DNA of 22,503 nt. It comes from a virus. The notes beneath the pieces are model-generated. The model was not told where the DNA came from. It saw only the letters and a list, made by a program, of their open reading frames with translations, and did no database searches. Of this stretch, positions 1-7,793 are shown piece after piece (the stretch's first letter is position 1; each line of letters opens with the position of its first letter). Where the stretch lies: IMG/VR virus record IMGVR_UViG_3300007735_000492, positions 1 to 22,503 of that record. One strand, 5' to 3'. The translations under genes and the position numbers were made by a program.

Positions 1-193
1 TTGAAGCTATGGAAGAAAAGTGCCCCATTATTTCATCAAGAACGCGCAATTTCAAATAGCACCGCTCTCGAATGTCAATGTCCAGCTCGTCTGAGTTCGT
101 TAACTGACTTATCAGGGATTTCCTGATGGACTCGATTTCTTCCTGAAACCATTCGTCATTCAGGAGTGTTTGAGCGCGTTCTGCCTTATTCAT
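1..193 (-). CDS. Small phage protein, 3' end cut by window edge
   Basis: The ATG on the minus strand at 193-191 opens a frame that stays open to base 1, giving 64 visible residues that begin MNKAERAQTLLNDEWFQEEI. It shares an ATGA overlap with the stop of the SGNH-protein gene, so translation is probably coupled. The visible part is charged and helical, rich in Glu, Arg and Leu, with no signal peptide or membrane segment. Short helical proteins of this look sit in the head-gene region of podovirus-like phages, but I cannot assign a function. The C-terminus lies outside the window. Confidence 0.7.
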   Translation of the reverse strand, partial: MNKAERAQTLLNDEWFQEEIESIRKSLISQLTNSDELDIDIRERCYLKLRVLDEIMGHFSSIAS

Positions 194-2307
194 ACCAATC
201 CACGGGGAAGAGTGATCGGGGCAGAGAATCCACCAAACCGGCCCGTGCCAAACGGAGCGGTTGTGGCGAACGGGTTATAAACATCCGTTGGTGCGATCTG
301 GAACATCCCCGGCATTTGGTATCCACCCACTCCACCGCGATAAGTTGGGCGAGGTGCGTTGATGATGGAGTTCGCCAAATTTGGGTCCATCGTGAATCCA
401 CCCGATTGGGATTGATTCAGCAAAGACCCAGCGCCTCCGAGGAGAAGCGCAGCCAGAGCAGCATCGGTTGCGCTAAATGGGCTTGTCGGTGTGGCGGGAG
501 CGGTTACGCCTGCAGCGGCACCAGCAGCCCCAGCGGGAATAAGCGCGGTGGCCGTGGGGACAGGCTCTCGCTTGCCTGGGACTGAAACGCTTTCAGTTGC
601 TTGAACTGGAATTGTCGGAGCCTTTGTGATAACTGGAATCGGCCTATCTTCAATAGGAACATCTCGCTGACTTATTGTCTCAACGCGCTGCGGCGGTGCC
701 GTAGATGTTAGTAAACCGCCAGTTGCGGCACCAGGAGGAGCCGTATCTTGCTTGCTGGGTGGAGTTGTTTTTTGCTCTTGGAGTTGAACTTGTTGGTTCA
801 AAAGACCGCTTAGACCAGCCGGTGCAGTGGCTGTTAAGTTTTGGCCCCCAGTTAGGGTTTGATTTTGCAGCTGTACTTGTTGATTTGTGATGTCTGTTGG
901 CTGATTGAGCAAACCAGGAGTCTGTGCGCTTGTGACCGGCAGAGTGGTAGCAGCGGCAGCAGCAGGGGCAACAGTTCCTGCGAGATTACCAGCCCCGGCA
1001 AGTGAAGTTGACTCAATCACACCACCAAGCGGTGCAGTGCCAGTTGGTGTTACTGTGCCAATTCCACGATTTGCGCCAGCAGCCGGGAGTCCAGTGGCGT
1101 TAGAAGCAGCCTCAATAGCCGCATTTCTGCCAACACCTTGCTGCATTAAAGTGTCAATAATTGCGTCTTCTGACATCCCAGAAGAAGCAAGTTCTCGAGC
1201 GGCCAAAAGCTCAGGAGATGCAGTCAGATAGTCCAGGCCATAAGCCGTGAGGCCTGCCAAAGCAGCAGCCTTCAGGGCATCCTCTACGGACCCGCCATGA
1301 AGAAGGGTGCTTCCACCAGATCCAACTGCAGCGGCAGTCGGGGTGCTCAAGAGTCCAGTCCCAAGTGGGCCAAGGATCGCTGCACCAATCGCTGCAGGAA
1401 TTCCAACCCGCCCAGCTTGGTTGATTGCTTGGACGAAATCACTCCTCTGCTCTACGGCATGAGAAGCCAGGAAGTTTCCTCCTTGGTCAAAGACCTGCAC
1501 CTCATCGGTTGGCTTGGCCCCCACATCTCGAACAGAGATCAGACCATTGGGGTCCATTGAGTAATCTTTGCCACCCTCTTGGAATCCGACTGTCTCGAAT
1601 TCGTTGCGTGGGATTGATGTAAGCCTATCAATGACTGACGGAGAAATTCCTGTTGCCATATCAGTTCCTTGCGCAAGAAGTCCAGTAGTCGGGCCACCTT
1701 CACCAGCCCTGGCTTGTTGCTCTGTAACCGATCCAGCGGTTCGCTTCTCTTGTGGAGCCACAACAGGCGCAAGTGCATTTGCCAAAGACTTCCCAAGATC
1801 CTGATAGACCTGAGCAGTTGGGTGCGTTAGATCGTTTTGGCTGAACTCAGCGTTCTTGGTTGCGGCATATTTGTCGTCTAGCGTTAACCCATACTGACCG
1901 GCCACATCGCGCACGACATTGGCATAGGTCTCTACATTTGGAATATCAGGATTTGCAGTGAAGTTGGGGGTCTGAAGAACAACCGTCTTCCCGAGACTTT
2001 GGAGGTATCCAGCAGCATCAAGGATGTTTTGACGAAACTCAGCAGGATCAACCCTGCGATAAGCCTCGTTCATCCCGAAGTTGAGCACCACCACATTACT
2101 GGGATCACTTGCCGCAGCATAGAGATTGCCGTTAGCAATCGCATCTCCAATGGTCGTGGCGTTTTGGCCTCGATTGATGATGTCAACCGGCTGGCCTAGC
2201 TTCTTGCTCAGTTCTTCCTGAGCAGTGGTGACCATGTTCTTCTCAACCTTCTCACCTGAGTTGTAACCCCAGGTGGTTGAGTCGCCAAGTGCTGTGATGG
2301 TGAGCAT
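190..2307 (-). CDS. Virion-associated protein with N-terminal SGNH/GDSL hydrolase domain
   Basis: This is a 705-residue protein just downstream of the portal gene (3-nt gap). Residues 1-185 show all four SGNH blocks: GDS with Ser10, Gly47 in NRGQN, Asn80 in FGMN, and Asp159-x-x-His162 in DLTHP. An esterase or acetyl-hydrolase activity, for example on surface glycans or peptidoglycan, is therefore predicted. Residues 301-330 are a Gly/Ala-rich hydrophobic stretch. Residues about 415-640 are a low-complexity Pro/Thr/Gln linker with a repeated LLNQ...QVQLQ motif. The last 70 residues are Gly/Pro/Phe-rich. The linker and tail resemble head or ejection proteins more than a cytosolic enzyme, so I infer a virion protein. 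A weak GGGG stretch precedes the ATG. The substrate is unknown. Confidence 0.8.
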   Translation of the reverse strand: MLTITALGDSTTWGYNSGEKVEKNMVTTAQEELSKKLGQPVDIINRGQNATTIGDAIANGNLYAAASDPSNVVVLNFGMNEAYRRVDPAEFRQNILDAAGYLQSLGKTVVLQTPNFTANPDIPNVETYANVVRDVAGQYGLTLDDKYAATKNAEFSQNDLTHPTAQVYQDLGKSLANALAPVVAPQEKRTAGSVTEQQARAGEGGPTTGLLAQGTDMATGISPSVIDRLTSIPRNEFETVGFQEGGKDYSMDPNGLISVRDVGAKPTDEVQVFDQGGNFLASHAVEQRSDFVQAINQAGRVGIPAAIGAAILGPLGTGLLSTPTAAAVGSGGSTLLHGGSVEDALKAAALAGLTAYGLDYLTASPELLAARELASSGMSEDAIIDTLMQQGVGRNAAIEAASNATGLPAAGANRGIGTVTPTGTAPLGGVIESTSLAGAGNLAGTVAPAAAAATTLPVTSAQTPGLLNQPTDITNQQVQLQNQTLTGGQNLTATAPAGLSGLLNQQVQLQEQKTTPPSKQDTAPPGAATGGLLTSTAPPQRVETISQRDVPIEDRPIPVITKAPTIPVQATESVSVPGKREPVPTATALIPAGAAGAAAGVTAPATPTSPFSATDAALAALLLGGAGSLLNQSQSGGFTMDPNLANSIINAPRPTYRGGVGGYQMPGMFQIAPTDVYNPFATTAPFGTGRFGGFSAPITLPRGLV

Positions 2308-2310
2308 TTG

Positions 2311-4356
2311 TTACCCCGGAATCTCTACATTTGAGGAAATGCCAGCGCCGAGCTTGGCGGCTTTGAGTTGGACTTCGGCCTCGAACTCTTGGCGCTTCAG
2401 CTCCAGTTCAGCCGCCGCCTTCTCTCGAGCCAGTTGGATCTCTGCTGCGGCCTTCTCACGCTTGGCTTGAATATCCGCGATTGCCTTCTGACGGTCAATC
2501 TCCAACTGGGCCTGAGCCTGCATCATCATCGCTTGGATGGCGGGATCAGCTTGTTGCTGCTGCGGAGGCGGATTACTCAGAGCCTGGTCAATCTCGGGTG
2601 TGATCGGCTTGAAGAAGGTCGCCGAGTCCTTGAATCCAGCTGCCTCAATCATCCTGCCAAGAGTGTCTCGGTACTGAGCCACGGAAACGAGAGGATTGGC
2701 CGGTCCAAACTGCTGCAGGATGCGCTCTTGCTTATCAAGAATCATCGCCAACATCGCCATCTGCTCTTGACGGTTACCCGTTCCCAAACCCACAGAGATG
2801 GTCACATCGTACTGATTCGACCACTCACGGGGGTCCATCGGGATGTATTCGCCGCGCATCCGAATCAGACGGGGCTTGTCTTGGTACTTACACAGAAGAT
2901 GCAAGATGCCCTTGAAAAGAGTCTTTACGCCTGTCTCTGCAAAGACCCGAGCGATGAGTTCCAGCTTCCCTGATGAGGCGCTTTGGAACGCCGCTACCGC
3001 TGTGGCCGTGACATTCTGAAGGATGTTCGGGTCTAGACCTTGGCTTGCGTCCGAGACACCCGTCCGCTTTGCCTGAACTTGATCCAGATACTCCAACATC
3101 GGGAAGGCTTGTTGAGCCACCGGCTGGACAGACATCGGAACCACAGCGTTCGGGTTCTTCATCCGTACGATCCCGCCAGGAGTCATGGTCGAGAGGTCAT
3201 CAAGGTTTACTTGACCCTCCACGGCCCCGACTCGAGCATTGTTCGTCAGATACAGGTTATCCAGCATCTGCCGAGTGATCGTGGACTTCTGGAGCTGAAG
3301 ATCCATCGTCTTGTCCGCGAGAGACAGACCGTAGAACTTATGCGGTACTGGGATGGGGCAGATCGCATGGAACGGGATGTAATCTGTCTCCGTCATCTCA
3401 AGGATCTTGGAACCCGCATACCAAACTTGTAGGAGTTCAGCCAGGCCATCGTTGTCCATGTCTGCACGGACATAGCACTCGTATACCTCGACCTCCTGCA
3501 TGGAAGGATCGTAGGACTCTTGATCCGATGGTTGTTCTCCTTCAGAGAATCGTGCCACTCGCTCAGGGCTGAATGACAGATCATCGTAGGTCGGGAGGTT
3601 CTTGACAGTCTCCCAATCGAATCCCATTGCCACGAGATCAGAGCGCGGGATAAGACGGCGATGAGCCGTGAAGGGGGAGTCCTCAATCGTCCGAGCGTGT
3701 TTGGAGATCAGGAACTCTTCGGGAGGGACATTGACGATCTTTACAGATCCGACCTTGTTCTTCTTCTTGACTTGCACGGTGTGAGTTGTGTTCATCACCG
3801 GCATCCCGTCTGGGCCTACGACAGGCTGACCATTGGGATCGAAGATTTGGTAAGAGACAGTCTCTTGAGCAATGATCTCTTGACTCTGGTCGCTCATCAG
3901 CATGACCAGCTCATCATCACTCAGACCCTCGTAGGTCTCTTTAATCACCGAGACTGAATCGTCCCAGTAAGCCTTGACTACCCCGACTTTCTCAAGAAGC
4001 GCGTCCTTGAACCAGTCGTGCATGATCGCAAACCCACGGTTGTCCTTGTAGAACACCCAGTTCGCGTAATCAGTTGCTTGTTTGGCTTTCGGCTCATCGC
4101 CTGGCGCAACAGGCTCAAACCTCACCACATCATCCGATGCAGTGAAGATGCGAATCAGCTGAGGAAGCGCACCATCAATGACCTCGGCAACCTCTCCCGT
4201 AACAATCTGGGAGCGGCCCTCAATCTCATTCCCGTACGGATAGCGAAGGTAATACTCCAGCGCCCTCGTGCGTTGTTCGGTTGTCTCCGTCTGGAGATAG
4301 CCGATTGCCCCGTCTATTTCGGCCTCGAGTTGTGCTTTCAGCGCGTTCTCGTTCAT
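2311..4356 (-). CDS. Portal protein
   Basis: This 681-residue protein follows the terminase genes directly, the usual portal position. It forms the dodecameric ring at the capsid vertex through which DNA enters and leaves. The N-terminus resembles podovirus-like portals: a helical start, a stretch near residue 50 (GRSQIVTGEVAEV), then IRIFTASDDVVRFEP and a YANWVFYKDN segment near residue 100. The C-terminus (about 608-667) is a long Ala/Glu/Lys/Gln coiled coil with repeated EKAAAE units, like the barrel helices of P22-type portals. The start is supported by AGAGGAA six bases upstream of the ATG. The length fits the 600-730 residues usual for P22-like portals. Confidence 0.9.
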   Translation of the reverse strand: MNENALKAQLEAEIDGAIGYLQTETTEQRTRALEYYLRYPYGNEIEGRSQIVTGEVAEVIDGALPQLIRIFTASDDVVRFEPVAPGDEPKAKQATDYANWVFYKDNRGFAIMHDWFKDALLEKVGVVKAYWDDSVSVIKETYEGLSDDELVMLMSDQSQEIIAQETVSYQIFDPNGQPVVGPDGMPVMNTTHTVQVKKKNKVGSVKIVNVPPEEFLISKHARTIEDSPFTAHRRLIPRSDLVAMGFDWETVKNLPTYDDLSFSPERVARFSEGEQPSDQESYDPSMQEVEVYECYVRADMDNDGLAELLQVWYAGSKILEMTETDYIPFHAICPIPVPHKFYGLSLADKTMDLQLQKSTITRQMLDNLYLTNNARVGAVEGQVNLDDLSTMTPGGIVRMKNPNAVVPMSVQPVAQQAFPMLEYLDQVQAKRTGVSDASQGLDPNILQNVTATAVAAFQSASSGKLELIARVFAETGVKTLFKGILHLLCKYQDKPRLIRMRGEYIPMDPREWSNQYDVTISVGLGTGNRQEQMAMLAMILDKQERILQQFGPANPLVSVAQYRDTLGRMIEAAGFKDSATFFKPITPEIDQALSNPPPQQQQADPAIQAMMMQAQAQLEIDRQKAIADIQAKREKAAAEIQLAREKAAAELELKRQEFEAEVQLKAAKLGAGISSNVEIPG

Positions 4357-4435
4357 ACAGTTCCTCTAACGCCTTAATGCGGCGTTCAAGTTCAGCTATC
4401 CGCTGCGGGAGATTTCCTTGGGTTGAGATCCACAT
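4226..4435 (-). CDS. Small coiled-coil protein between TerL and portal
   Basis: A 69-residue frame starts at the ATG that overlaps the TerL stop in a TGATG junction (4437-4433), strong evidence of translational coupling. Residues 12-36 form a heptad coiled coil (RIAELERRIKALEELYERER). The rest is basic and polar and continues 131 nt into the portal gene in another frame, so only the first third is free of overlap. A longer start at 4447 exists but lacks the neat junction. Small helical proteins are common at this position in phages. The function is unknown. The C-terminal part may be conserved only because the portal frame is. Confidence 0.55.
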   Translation of the reverse strand: MWISTQGNLPQRIAELERRIKALEELYERERAESTTRGRNRRGNRLSPDGDNRTTHEGAGVLPSLSVRE

Positions 4436-5697
4436 CACACAATCCATCGAATGTTTGTTTTAAGCGGCTTATCCCATGAGGAGGTCTCGCTTATCCCAAC
4501 AGCCATGTACCGGAAAGCATCCGATGCGTGGCTGGCCCAGTCGTGAAGTGGCTTGTCGTAGAAGACATTCCGCTTCTCGTCATACTCTCTTCGATAGTTG
4601 CGAAGTGCGTCCAACCCTAGTCGTACTTGAGGGACATTGAACCAGCACTTGGGCAAGATGCGCCTGACTGCCTGAATCCCGTCTGCTACCGACAAGCGTG
4701 GTGCGACAGTGATCTGTAGGCCAGCCTCTTGGAGCATTTCCTTGCGGCTGCGTCCCGTGCCGAGTTCCCTGACCTCCACATCGTGAGGGAGGATGTGCTC
4801 GGCGGTGTGCCATCTGTTCTCTTTGATCCAGTTGACATACCAATCCAATCCGACCCCGTGATTTTCCACGAAATCTAGCACTCTGTATTCCTGATTTACC
4901 GCTTGGATCACCCAAATCGCAGTCGAATCAGAAACGCCCAAGTCCCAAGCCGTGTAAGTTCTACAGAGGTCGTCCCGGTCAATGTGACACAAACGGCCAT
5001 TTTCTTCAAGGTCGTTGATAAGGGAACCGTAGTAAGACCCCTCAACCGCAGCGTTGAAGGAGCACTCAAACTCTTGGTTGAATTTGTCCTCGCCCATCTC
5101 CTTACGGGCGGCTTTGAGTTCGTTCTCGTCTATGAGCTTGGTCTGGCTGGCCTTGAACTCCAGTAGTCCCCAGTCCTCTTCGTCCTCGGCCTGGTCCCTT
5201 AGAGCCTTGAAGTGGTTGTTTCCCTTTGGAGTCCCCAAGAACAGCGCCCAGCCCAGTCTGTCCGATAGCGCGGGGCGAATGATGTCGGTCCAAATCTTTG
5301 GGTCTTGGTCACCGATCTCGTCCAGAATAACCCCGTCAAAGTATTGGCCTCGGAGTGAGTCTGGGTTGTCTGAGCCATAAAGCTGGATTCTGCGCCCCCA
5401 AAAATCGGTCCTAAGCTCCGAGATGTTCGGGGTTGCCTTGAGAGGCTCTGTGTATTTGAGAAGGTAGTCCCAGGCCACCCGCTTTGCCTGCCCATAAGTC
5501 GGAGCGATGTAAGCGTACCTGGGAGCCTCTCTTTGGTTCTGGATCGCTTCCTTAATGATGTGGTTCAGGGCAGCGACTGTCTTTCCCATTCTTCGGTGAG
5601 CCACTACTACCGAAAAGCGTTTCTCGGCCATCATCTTATGGATGGCGAGCTGCGGCTCTCTAGGAGCGTAGGGAATGATTATTTCTCTTCGGCCCAC
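4435..5697 (-). CDS. terL: Terminase large subunit
   Basis: This is the packaging motor ATPase and headful or site-specific nuclease, 420 residues. Walker A is at 33-40 (AHRRMGKT), Walker B at 123-127 (VILDE, with catalytic Glu127), and the coupling motif LGTPKGN at 154-160. The RNase-H-fold nuclease has Asp252 (WDLGVSDS) and Asp393 in the C-terminal HDWASHASDAFRY motif. It overlaps the small terminase gene by 19 nt and the following mini-gene by a TGATG junction, so packaging genes look translationally coupled. The N-terminal region before Walker A is short, as in many podovirus terminases. No key residue is missing. Confidence 0.96.
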   Translation of the reverse strand: MGRREIIIPYAPREPQLAIHKMMAEKRFSVVVAHRRMGKTVAALNHIIKEAIQNQREAPRYAYIAPTYGQAKRVAWDYLLKYTEPLKATPNISELRTDFWGRRIQLYGSDNPDSLRGQYFDGVILDEIGDQDPKIWTDIIRPALSDRLGWALFLGTPKGNNHFKALRDQAEDEEDWGLLEFKASQTKLIDENELKAARKEMGEDKFNQEFECSFNAAVEGSYYGSLINDLEENGRLCHIDRDDLCRTYTAWDLGVSDSTAIWVIQAVNQEYRVLDFVENHGVGLDWYVNWIKENRWHTAEHILPHDVEVRELGTGRSRKEMLQEAGLQITVAPRLSVADGIQAVRRILPKCWFNVPQVRLGLDALRNYRREYDEKRNVFYDKPLHDWASHASDAFRYMAVGISETSSWDKPLKTNIRWIV

Positions 5698-6002
5698 TTG
5701 ATTACCATTTCAATGGACCCGCCATCAGTTCCGCTCACCTCAGTACGGGCTAGCTTAGGAATGTGGTACTCAATAGCCTTGAGATAAAGCTCTGCCGCCT
5801 TACCGGGATCTGGCTTGACCTTATCCCCATCCCCAAGAGCGACTGTTTCGAGCCATTGGGCGAACTTAGGAGCGTTTTGCTCTGCCACCATTGCGATCAT
5901 CTCTCGCACATTCTGGGTGGTCTTATTGGGCACTCCCTTAATGCGCCCCATCCCTGCTGCGGGAGGCTTGCGCTTAGTAGGTGTCAATACTTTGTTGTCC
6001 AT
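5679..6002 (-). CDS. Probable terminase small subunit
   Basis: A 107-residue protein immediately upstream of, and overlapping, terL. The N-terminus is a basic tail followed by GRIKGVPNKTTQNVREMI, the sequence usual at the start of the DNA-binding helices of one class of small terminases. The middle (KAAELYLKAIEYHIPKLAR) is helical and would form the oligomer. I chose the ATG at 6002 because GAAAGGAA lies about seven bases upstream. The longer start at 6023 has no ribosome binding site. It recognises phage DNA and recruits TerL in family members. The function rests on position and this motif. Confidence 0.8.
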   Translation of the reverse strand: MDNKVLTPTKRKPPAAGMGRIKGVPNKTTQNVREMIAMVAEQNAPKFAQWLETVALGDGDKVKPDPGKAAELYLKAIEYHIPKLARTEVSGTDGGSIEMVIKWAEEK

Positions 6003-6048
6003 TTCCGATTCCTTTCGGGCCATCGGGCTAAGATGACTTACTAATATC

Positions 6049-6345
6049 TTACTTCTTTTTGTTTCGTTCGCTTATTGCCTTAGCCTTGGCCTTAGCATCT
6101 GCTTTAGAGTTAGCCCCCCATGCCTTCAGGCTTAGGAGGAGTCTCGTGGGGCTTCCGTCTGGCTTCTTCTCCGGTCCGGGCATATTTCCCATTCGTGCCA
6201 GGAAAGATGCTCGTCTAGGGTTATCCCCAGTCTTTACCGGAGGCTTCAGGTTAGAACCAGGGTTTTCCCTTTCATAGGACTTACGGCCCTTTTCGTTCAG
6301 GCCACCCTTGGGGTTCTTTCCTTCTTTCTTTTGCCAGGCGCTCAT
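6049..6345 (-). CDS. DUF6321 family protein
   Basis: A 98-residue, strongly basic protein beginning MSAWQKKEGKNPKGGLNEKG. The pattern GLNEKGRKSYERE..GSNLKPPVK.GDNPRRASFLARMGNMPG is that of the DUF6321 family, found widely in phage packaging regions. The C-terminus is Lys/Ala-rich. There are no membrane segments or cysteines. It starts in an ATGA overlap with the 50-residue gene upstream and lies before the small terminase, so a packaging or head role is plausible. The biochemical function is unknown. The family name is from memory of the motif. Confidence 0.8.
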   Translation of the reverse strand: MSAWQKKEGKNPKGGLNEKGRKSYERENPGSNLKPPVKTGDNPRRASFLARMGNMPGPEKKPDGSPTRLLLSLKAWGANSKADAKAKAKAISERNKKK

Positions 6346-6494
6346 TTCTTCCTCGCGGCCCTCATGTTGTCCACAAGGTTCGGGTATGGACGGCCAGCCT
6401 TCTTTGCCATTGCCTTAGCGGACTTCTTCTCGCCTTTGGTCAGAGGCTCAGACTTGCCCTTGTAGGGCTTTTCCCAGACAGGCTTGGCTTTCAT
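6342..6494 (-). CDS. Small basic phage protein (50 aa)
   Basis: A frame of 50 residues, MKAKPVWEKPYKGKSEPLTK to the end PYPNLVDNMRAARKK. The ending RPYPNLVDNM.A is a recurring signature of short basic proteins next to terminase genes in phages. The stop overlaps the start of the DUF6321 gene (ATGA). There is no clear Shine-Dalgarno sequence, only a weak GAAAG upstream. It is the first gene after the HNH insertion, 18 nt from the inverted repeat at 6513-6540, which may contain its promoter. The lysine-rich composition suggests nucleic acid binding, but this is inference. Confidence 0.75.
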   Translation of the reverse strand: MKAKPVWEKPYKGKSEPLTKGEKKSAKAMAKKAGRPYPNLVDNMRAARKK

Positions 6495-6512
6495 ATTGCG
6501 CTTTCGTGTAAA

Positions 6513-6540
6513 CTATAGCAATACAAACTCATTGCTATAG
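6513..6540. promoter_or_regulatory. Perfect 10-bp inverted repeat between divergent genes
   Basis: CTATAGCAAT (6513-6522) and its exact reverse complement ATTGCTATAG (6531-6540) flank an 8-base spacer. It lies between the minus-strand 50-residue gene (starts 6494) and the plus-strand HNH gene (starts 6545). Its right arm ends four bases before the HNH start, leaving no room for a ribosome binding site. On the minus strand TATAGT could be a -10 box. It may be an operator, a transcript hairpin that hides the HNH start, or a trace of HNH insertion. Confidence 0.7.
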
Positions 6541-6544
6541 CGTT

Positions 6545-7108
6545 ATGAAAAACATCAACTGCGTATCATGTGGCATTTCATTTAAGCCGAGACGCTCAAC
6601 AACGAAATGCTGCTCAAGGTCTTGTTCTGCCAAGTATGTCGCAACTCTTGTAGGAGAGCAACGGGGACAAAAACGAAGAAACGGCCAGATGATGACTTGC
6701 CAACATTGTTCTACAGAGTTCTATGTCCCAAAGTACCGCATTGAGCTTGCCAAATTTTGCTCTCGCAAATGCTTGGCTTTGGCCCATCCAGAAATCGGAC
6801 TAAAAGCAAGGGCTAATAGTCCAATCATGCGAAGGGCCGGGGTTTCTGAACCAAAAAAGTATGTAGTGATTACCGTTGACGGAAAGCAAGTCAGGGAACA
6901 TCGCCATGTGATGGAAAAGCACCTTGGACGCAAACTTGAGCGTTGGGAGCACATCCATCACATCAATGGTGACCCAAGAGACAACAGAATTGAGAACCTA
7001 CAAGTTCTCTCTAACTCGGAACACCAAAGGCTAGAACTCAGCCTTTTTTCTTCGCAACACGCTGACTTTCAGAAAGAGCAATCGCCAGCGCCTGGCGAGG
7101 ATTGGTGA
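6545..7108 (+). CDS. HNH endonuclease with N-terminal zinc-ribbon modules
   Basis: This 187-residue protein is the only plus-strand gene in the packaging block. Two Cys clusters (C6/C9/C22/C27 and C52/C55/C72/C76) look like zinc ribbons. The HNH domain runs from about 105 to 165, with His119/His121, His138-His139, Asn141, Asn147, Asn151 and His160 in the pattern [12 protein letters not shown]...[15 protein letters not shown]. This is the usual layout of free-standing phage homing-type HNH enzymes that cut DNA and spread the gene. No Shine-Dalgarno sequence is visible. The last 24 codons run antisense through the DUF6496 gene, so the tail is probably a by-product of insertion. Confidence 0.88.
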   Translation: MKNINCVSCGISFKPRRSTTKCCSRSCSAKYVATLVGEQRGQKRRNGQMMTCQHCSTEFYVPKYRIELAKFCSRKCLALAHPEIGLKARANSPIMRRAGVSEPKKYVVITVDGKQVREHRHVMEKHLGRKLERWEHIHHINGDPRDNRIENLQVLSNSEHQRLELSLFSSQHADFQKEQSPAPGEDW

Positions 7109-7193
7109 CCTTCTGGCCTGAGCTGCTCTTGAGCTTGCCCTTGCCGTACTCAGTCATCACCTTCGAGATCTTCTTCTCCGCTTTCGTTTTCAT
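7038..7193 (-). CDS. DUF6496 family small protein
   Basis: The 51-residue frame starts at 7193 and reads [20 protein letters not shown], then [22 protein letters not shown]. This is the DUF6496 pattern (K.I.KVM.EY..GKL.SG.G.KVT...QA.AIA.SE), very common in phages and often next to head or packaging genes. It overlaps the end of the upstream 159-residue gene by 44 nt and the HNH gene on the other strand by 71 nt. An AGGG/GAG stretch precedes the start. Function unknown; the protein is basic and helical. Confidence 0.8.
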   Translation of the reverse strand: MKTKAEKKISKVMTEYGKGKLKSSSGQKVTNPRQALAIALSESQRVAKKKG

Positions 7194-7629
7194 ACTCGCC
7201 CTTTCTGGCTTCGTATTTAGCCATTTGCAGCATCTGCTTGCGCTTGTCCGTCATCTTCGTGATCGGGCCACCCGTCAGCCAGGCACTGCAGGTCCGGTCT
7301 GCGGCGCACTTGAACTCGAACAGCTCACAGTAACCCAGATTCGCTGCCTCTACCACTTCGGGAGCGTAGGTCTCATCATCGGATTCCTCTTTCTGAATCC
7401 CGCCAATGATGCAGCCCATCATCTCAGGCGTTTGGATGAACGCAGCGCAGTTCCCGCAACGCATTGTCTTTGCATTGTCAGGAGAAGTGTTCCACTCTAC
7501 CGCTCGCTTGGCCCAGAACTCCTCGTCATCCTCGCCAGGATTGGCGGGACCGTATCCGTACTCCTTGAACGCATGATCGCGGTTCTCAAGGTTGACCTCG
7601 ATGTCCTGGGTGGCGATGGGGCACTTCAT
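7150..7629 (-). CDS. Cys-rich phage protein (159 aa), possible metal or cluster binder
   Basis: The protein begins MKCPIATQDIEVNLENRDHA and has seven cysteines: C3, C58, C61, C73, C101, C108, C114. The motifs MRCGNCAAF, GYCELFEFKC and RTCSAW recur in a family of uncharacterised proteins in aquatic phages. The CxxC plus spaced C/C/C pattern suggests zinc or iron-sulfur binding, which is inference. The C-terminus is acidic ([11 protein letters not shown]). It starts in an ATGA overlap with the 52-residue gene upstream. No signal peptide or membrane segment is seen. Confidence 0.8.
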   Translation of the reverse strand: MKCPIATQDIEVNLENRDHAFKEYGYGPANPGEDDEEFWAKRAVEWNTSPDNAKTMRCGNCAAFIQTPEMMGCIIGGIQKEESDDETYAPEVVEAANLGYCELFEFKCAADRTCSAWLTGGPITKMTDKRKQMLQMAKYEARKGEYENESGEEDLEGDD

Positions 7630-7784
7630 TTCTTTTTCATCGCCTTCTGCATCTCAATGGCTTCGTACCCCTTCCCGAATTCATCGGCCATCTTGTAGGC
7701 CTTCATTGGTTTGGTCTGGTGGTACTTGCGCTTGTTCTGCTCGAGATACTTCTGCATCTCTTTGGCTTGGGACTTGTTGAACAT
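7626..7784 (-). CDS. Small helical basic protein (52 aa)
   Basis: The frame from ATG 7784 encodes MFNKSQAKEMQKYLEQNKRK and ends in a Lys-rich tail (MQKAMKKK). It is preceded by GGAG five bases upstream and ends in an ATGA overlap with the Cys-rich gene. It is the first gene after the hairpin terminator at 7794-7815 and opens the packaging operon. It has no cysteines or membrane segment. It is predicted helical and has no recognisable family. The start and coupling support it as a real gene. Confidence 0.7.
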   Translation of the reverse strand: MFNKSQAKEMQKYLEQNKRKYHQTKPMKAYKMADEFGKGYEAIEMQKAMKKK

Positions 7785-7793
7785 GGTGTCTCC

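Noticed and set aside
166-2470. Several plus-strand open frames (for example 166-585, 905-1231, 1297-1560, 1999-2199)
   Set aside because: They are antisense to the SGNH protein gene, lack ribosome sites and known motifs, and have compositions expected of complement frames of Gly/Ala/Pro-rich coding DNA.
2368-4377. Plus-strand frames of 98-201 residues opposite the portal gene
   Set aside because: They are shadows of the portal gene. The Leu-rich stretch at 2368-2973 is the complement of the Glu/Gln/Lys coiled-coil codons.
5679-6023. Longer start of the small terminase at 6023
   Set aside because: No ribosome site precedes it, while GAAAGGAA precedes the ATG at 6002.
7102-7698. Plus-strand frame of 198 residues opposite the Cys-rich gene
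   Set aside because: It is antisense to the supported gene at 7150-7629 and has no recognisable domain or start signal.
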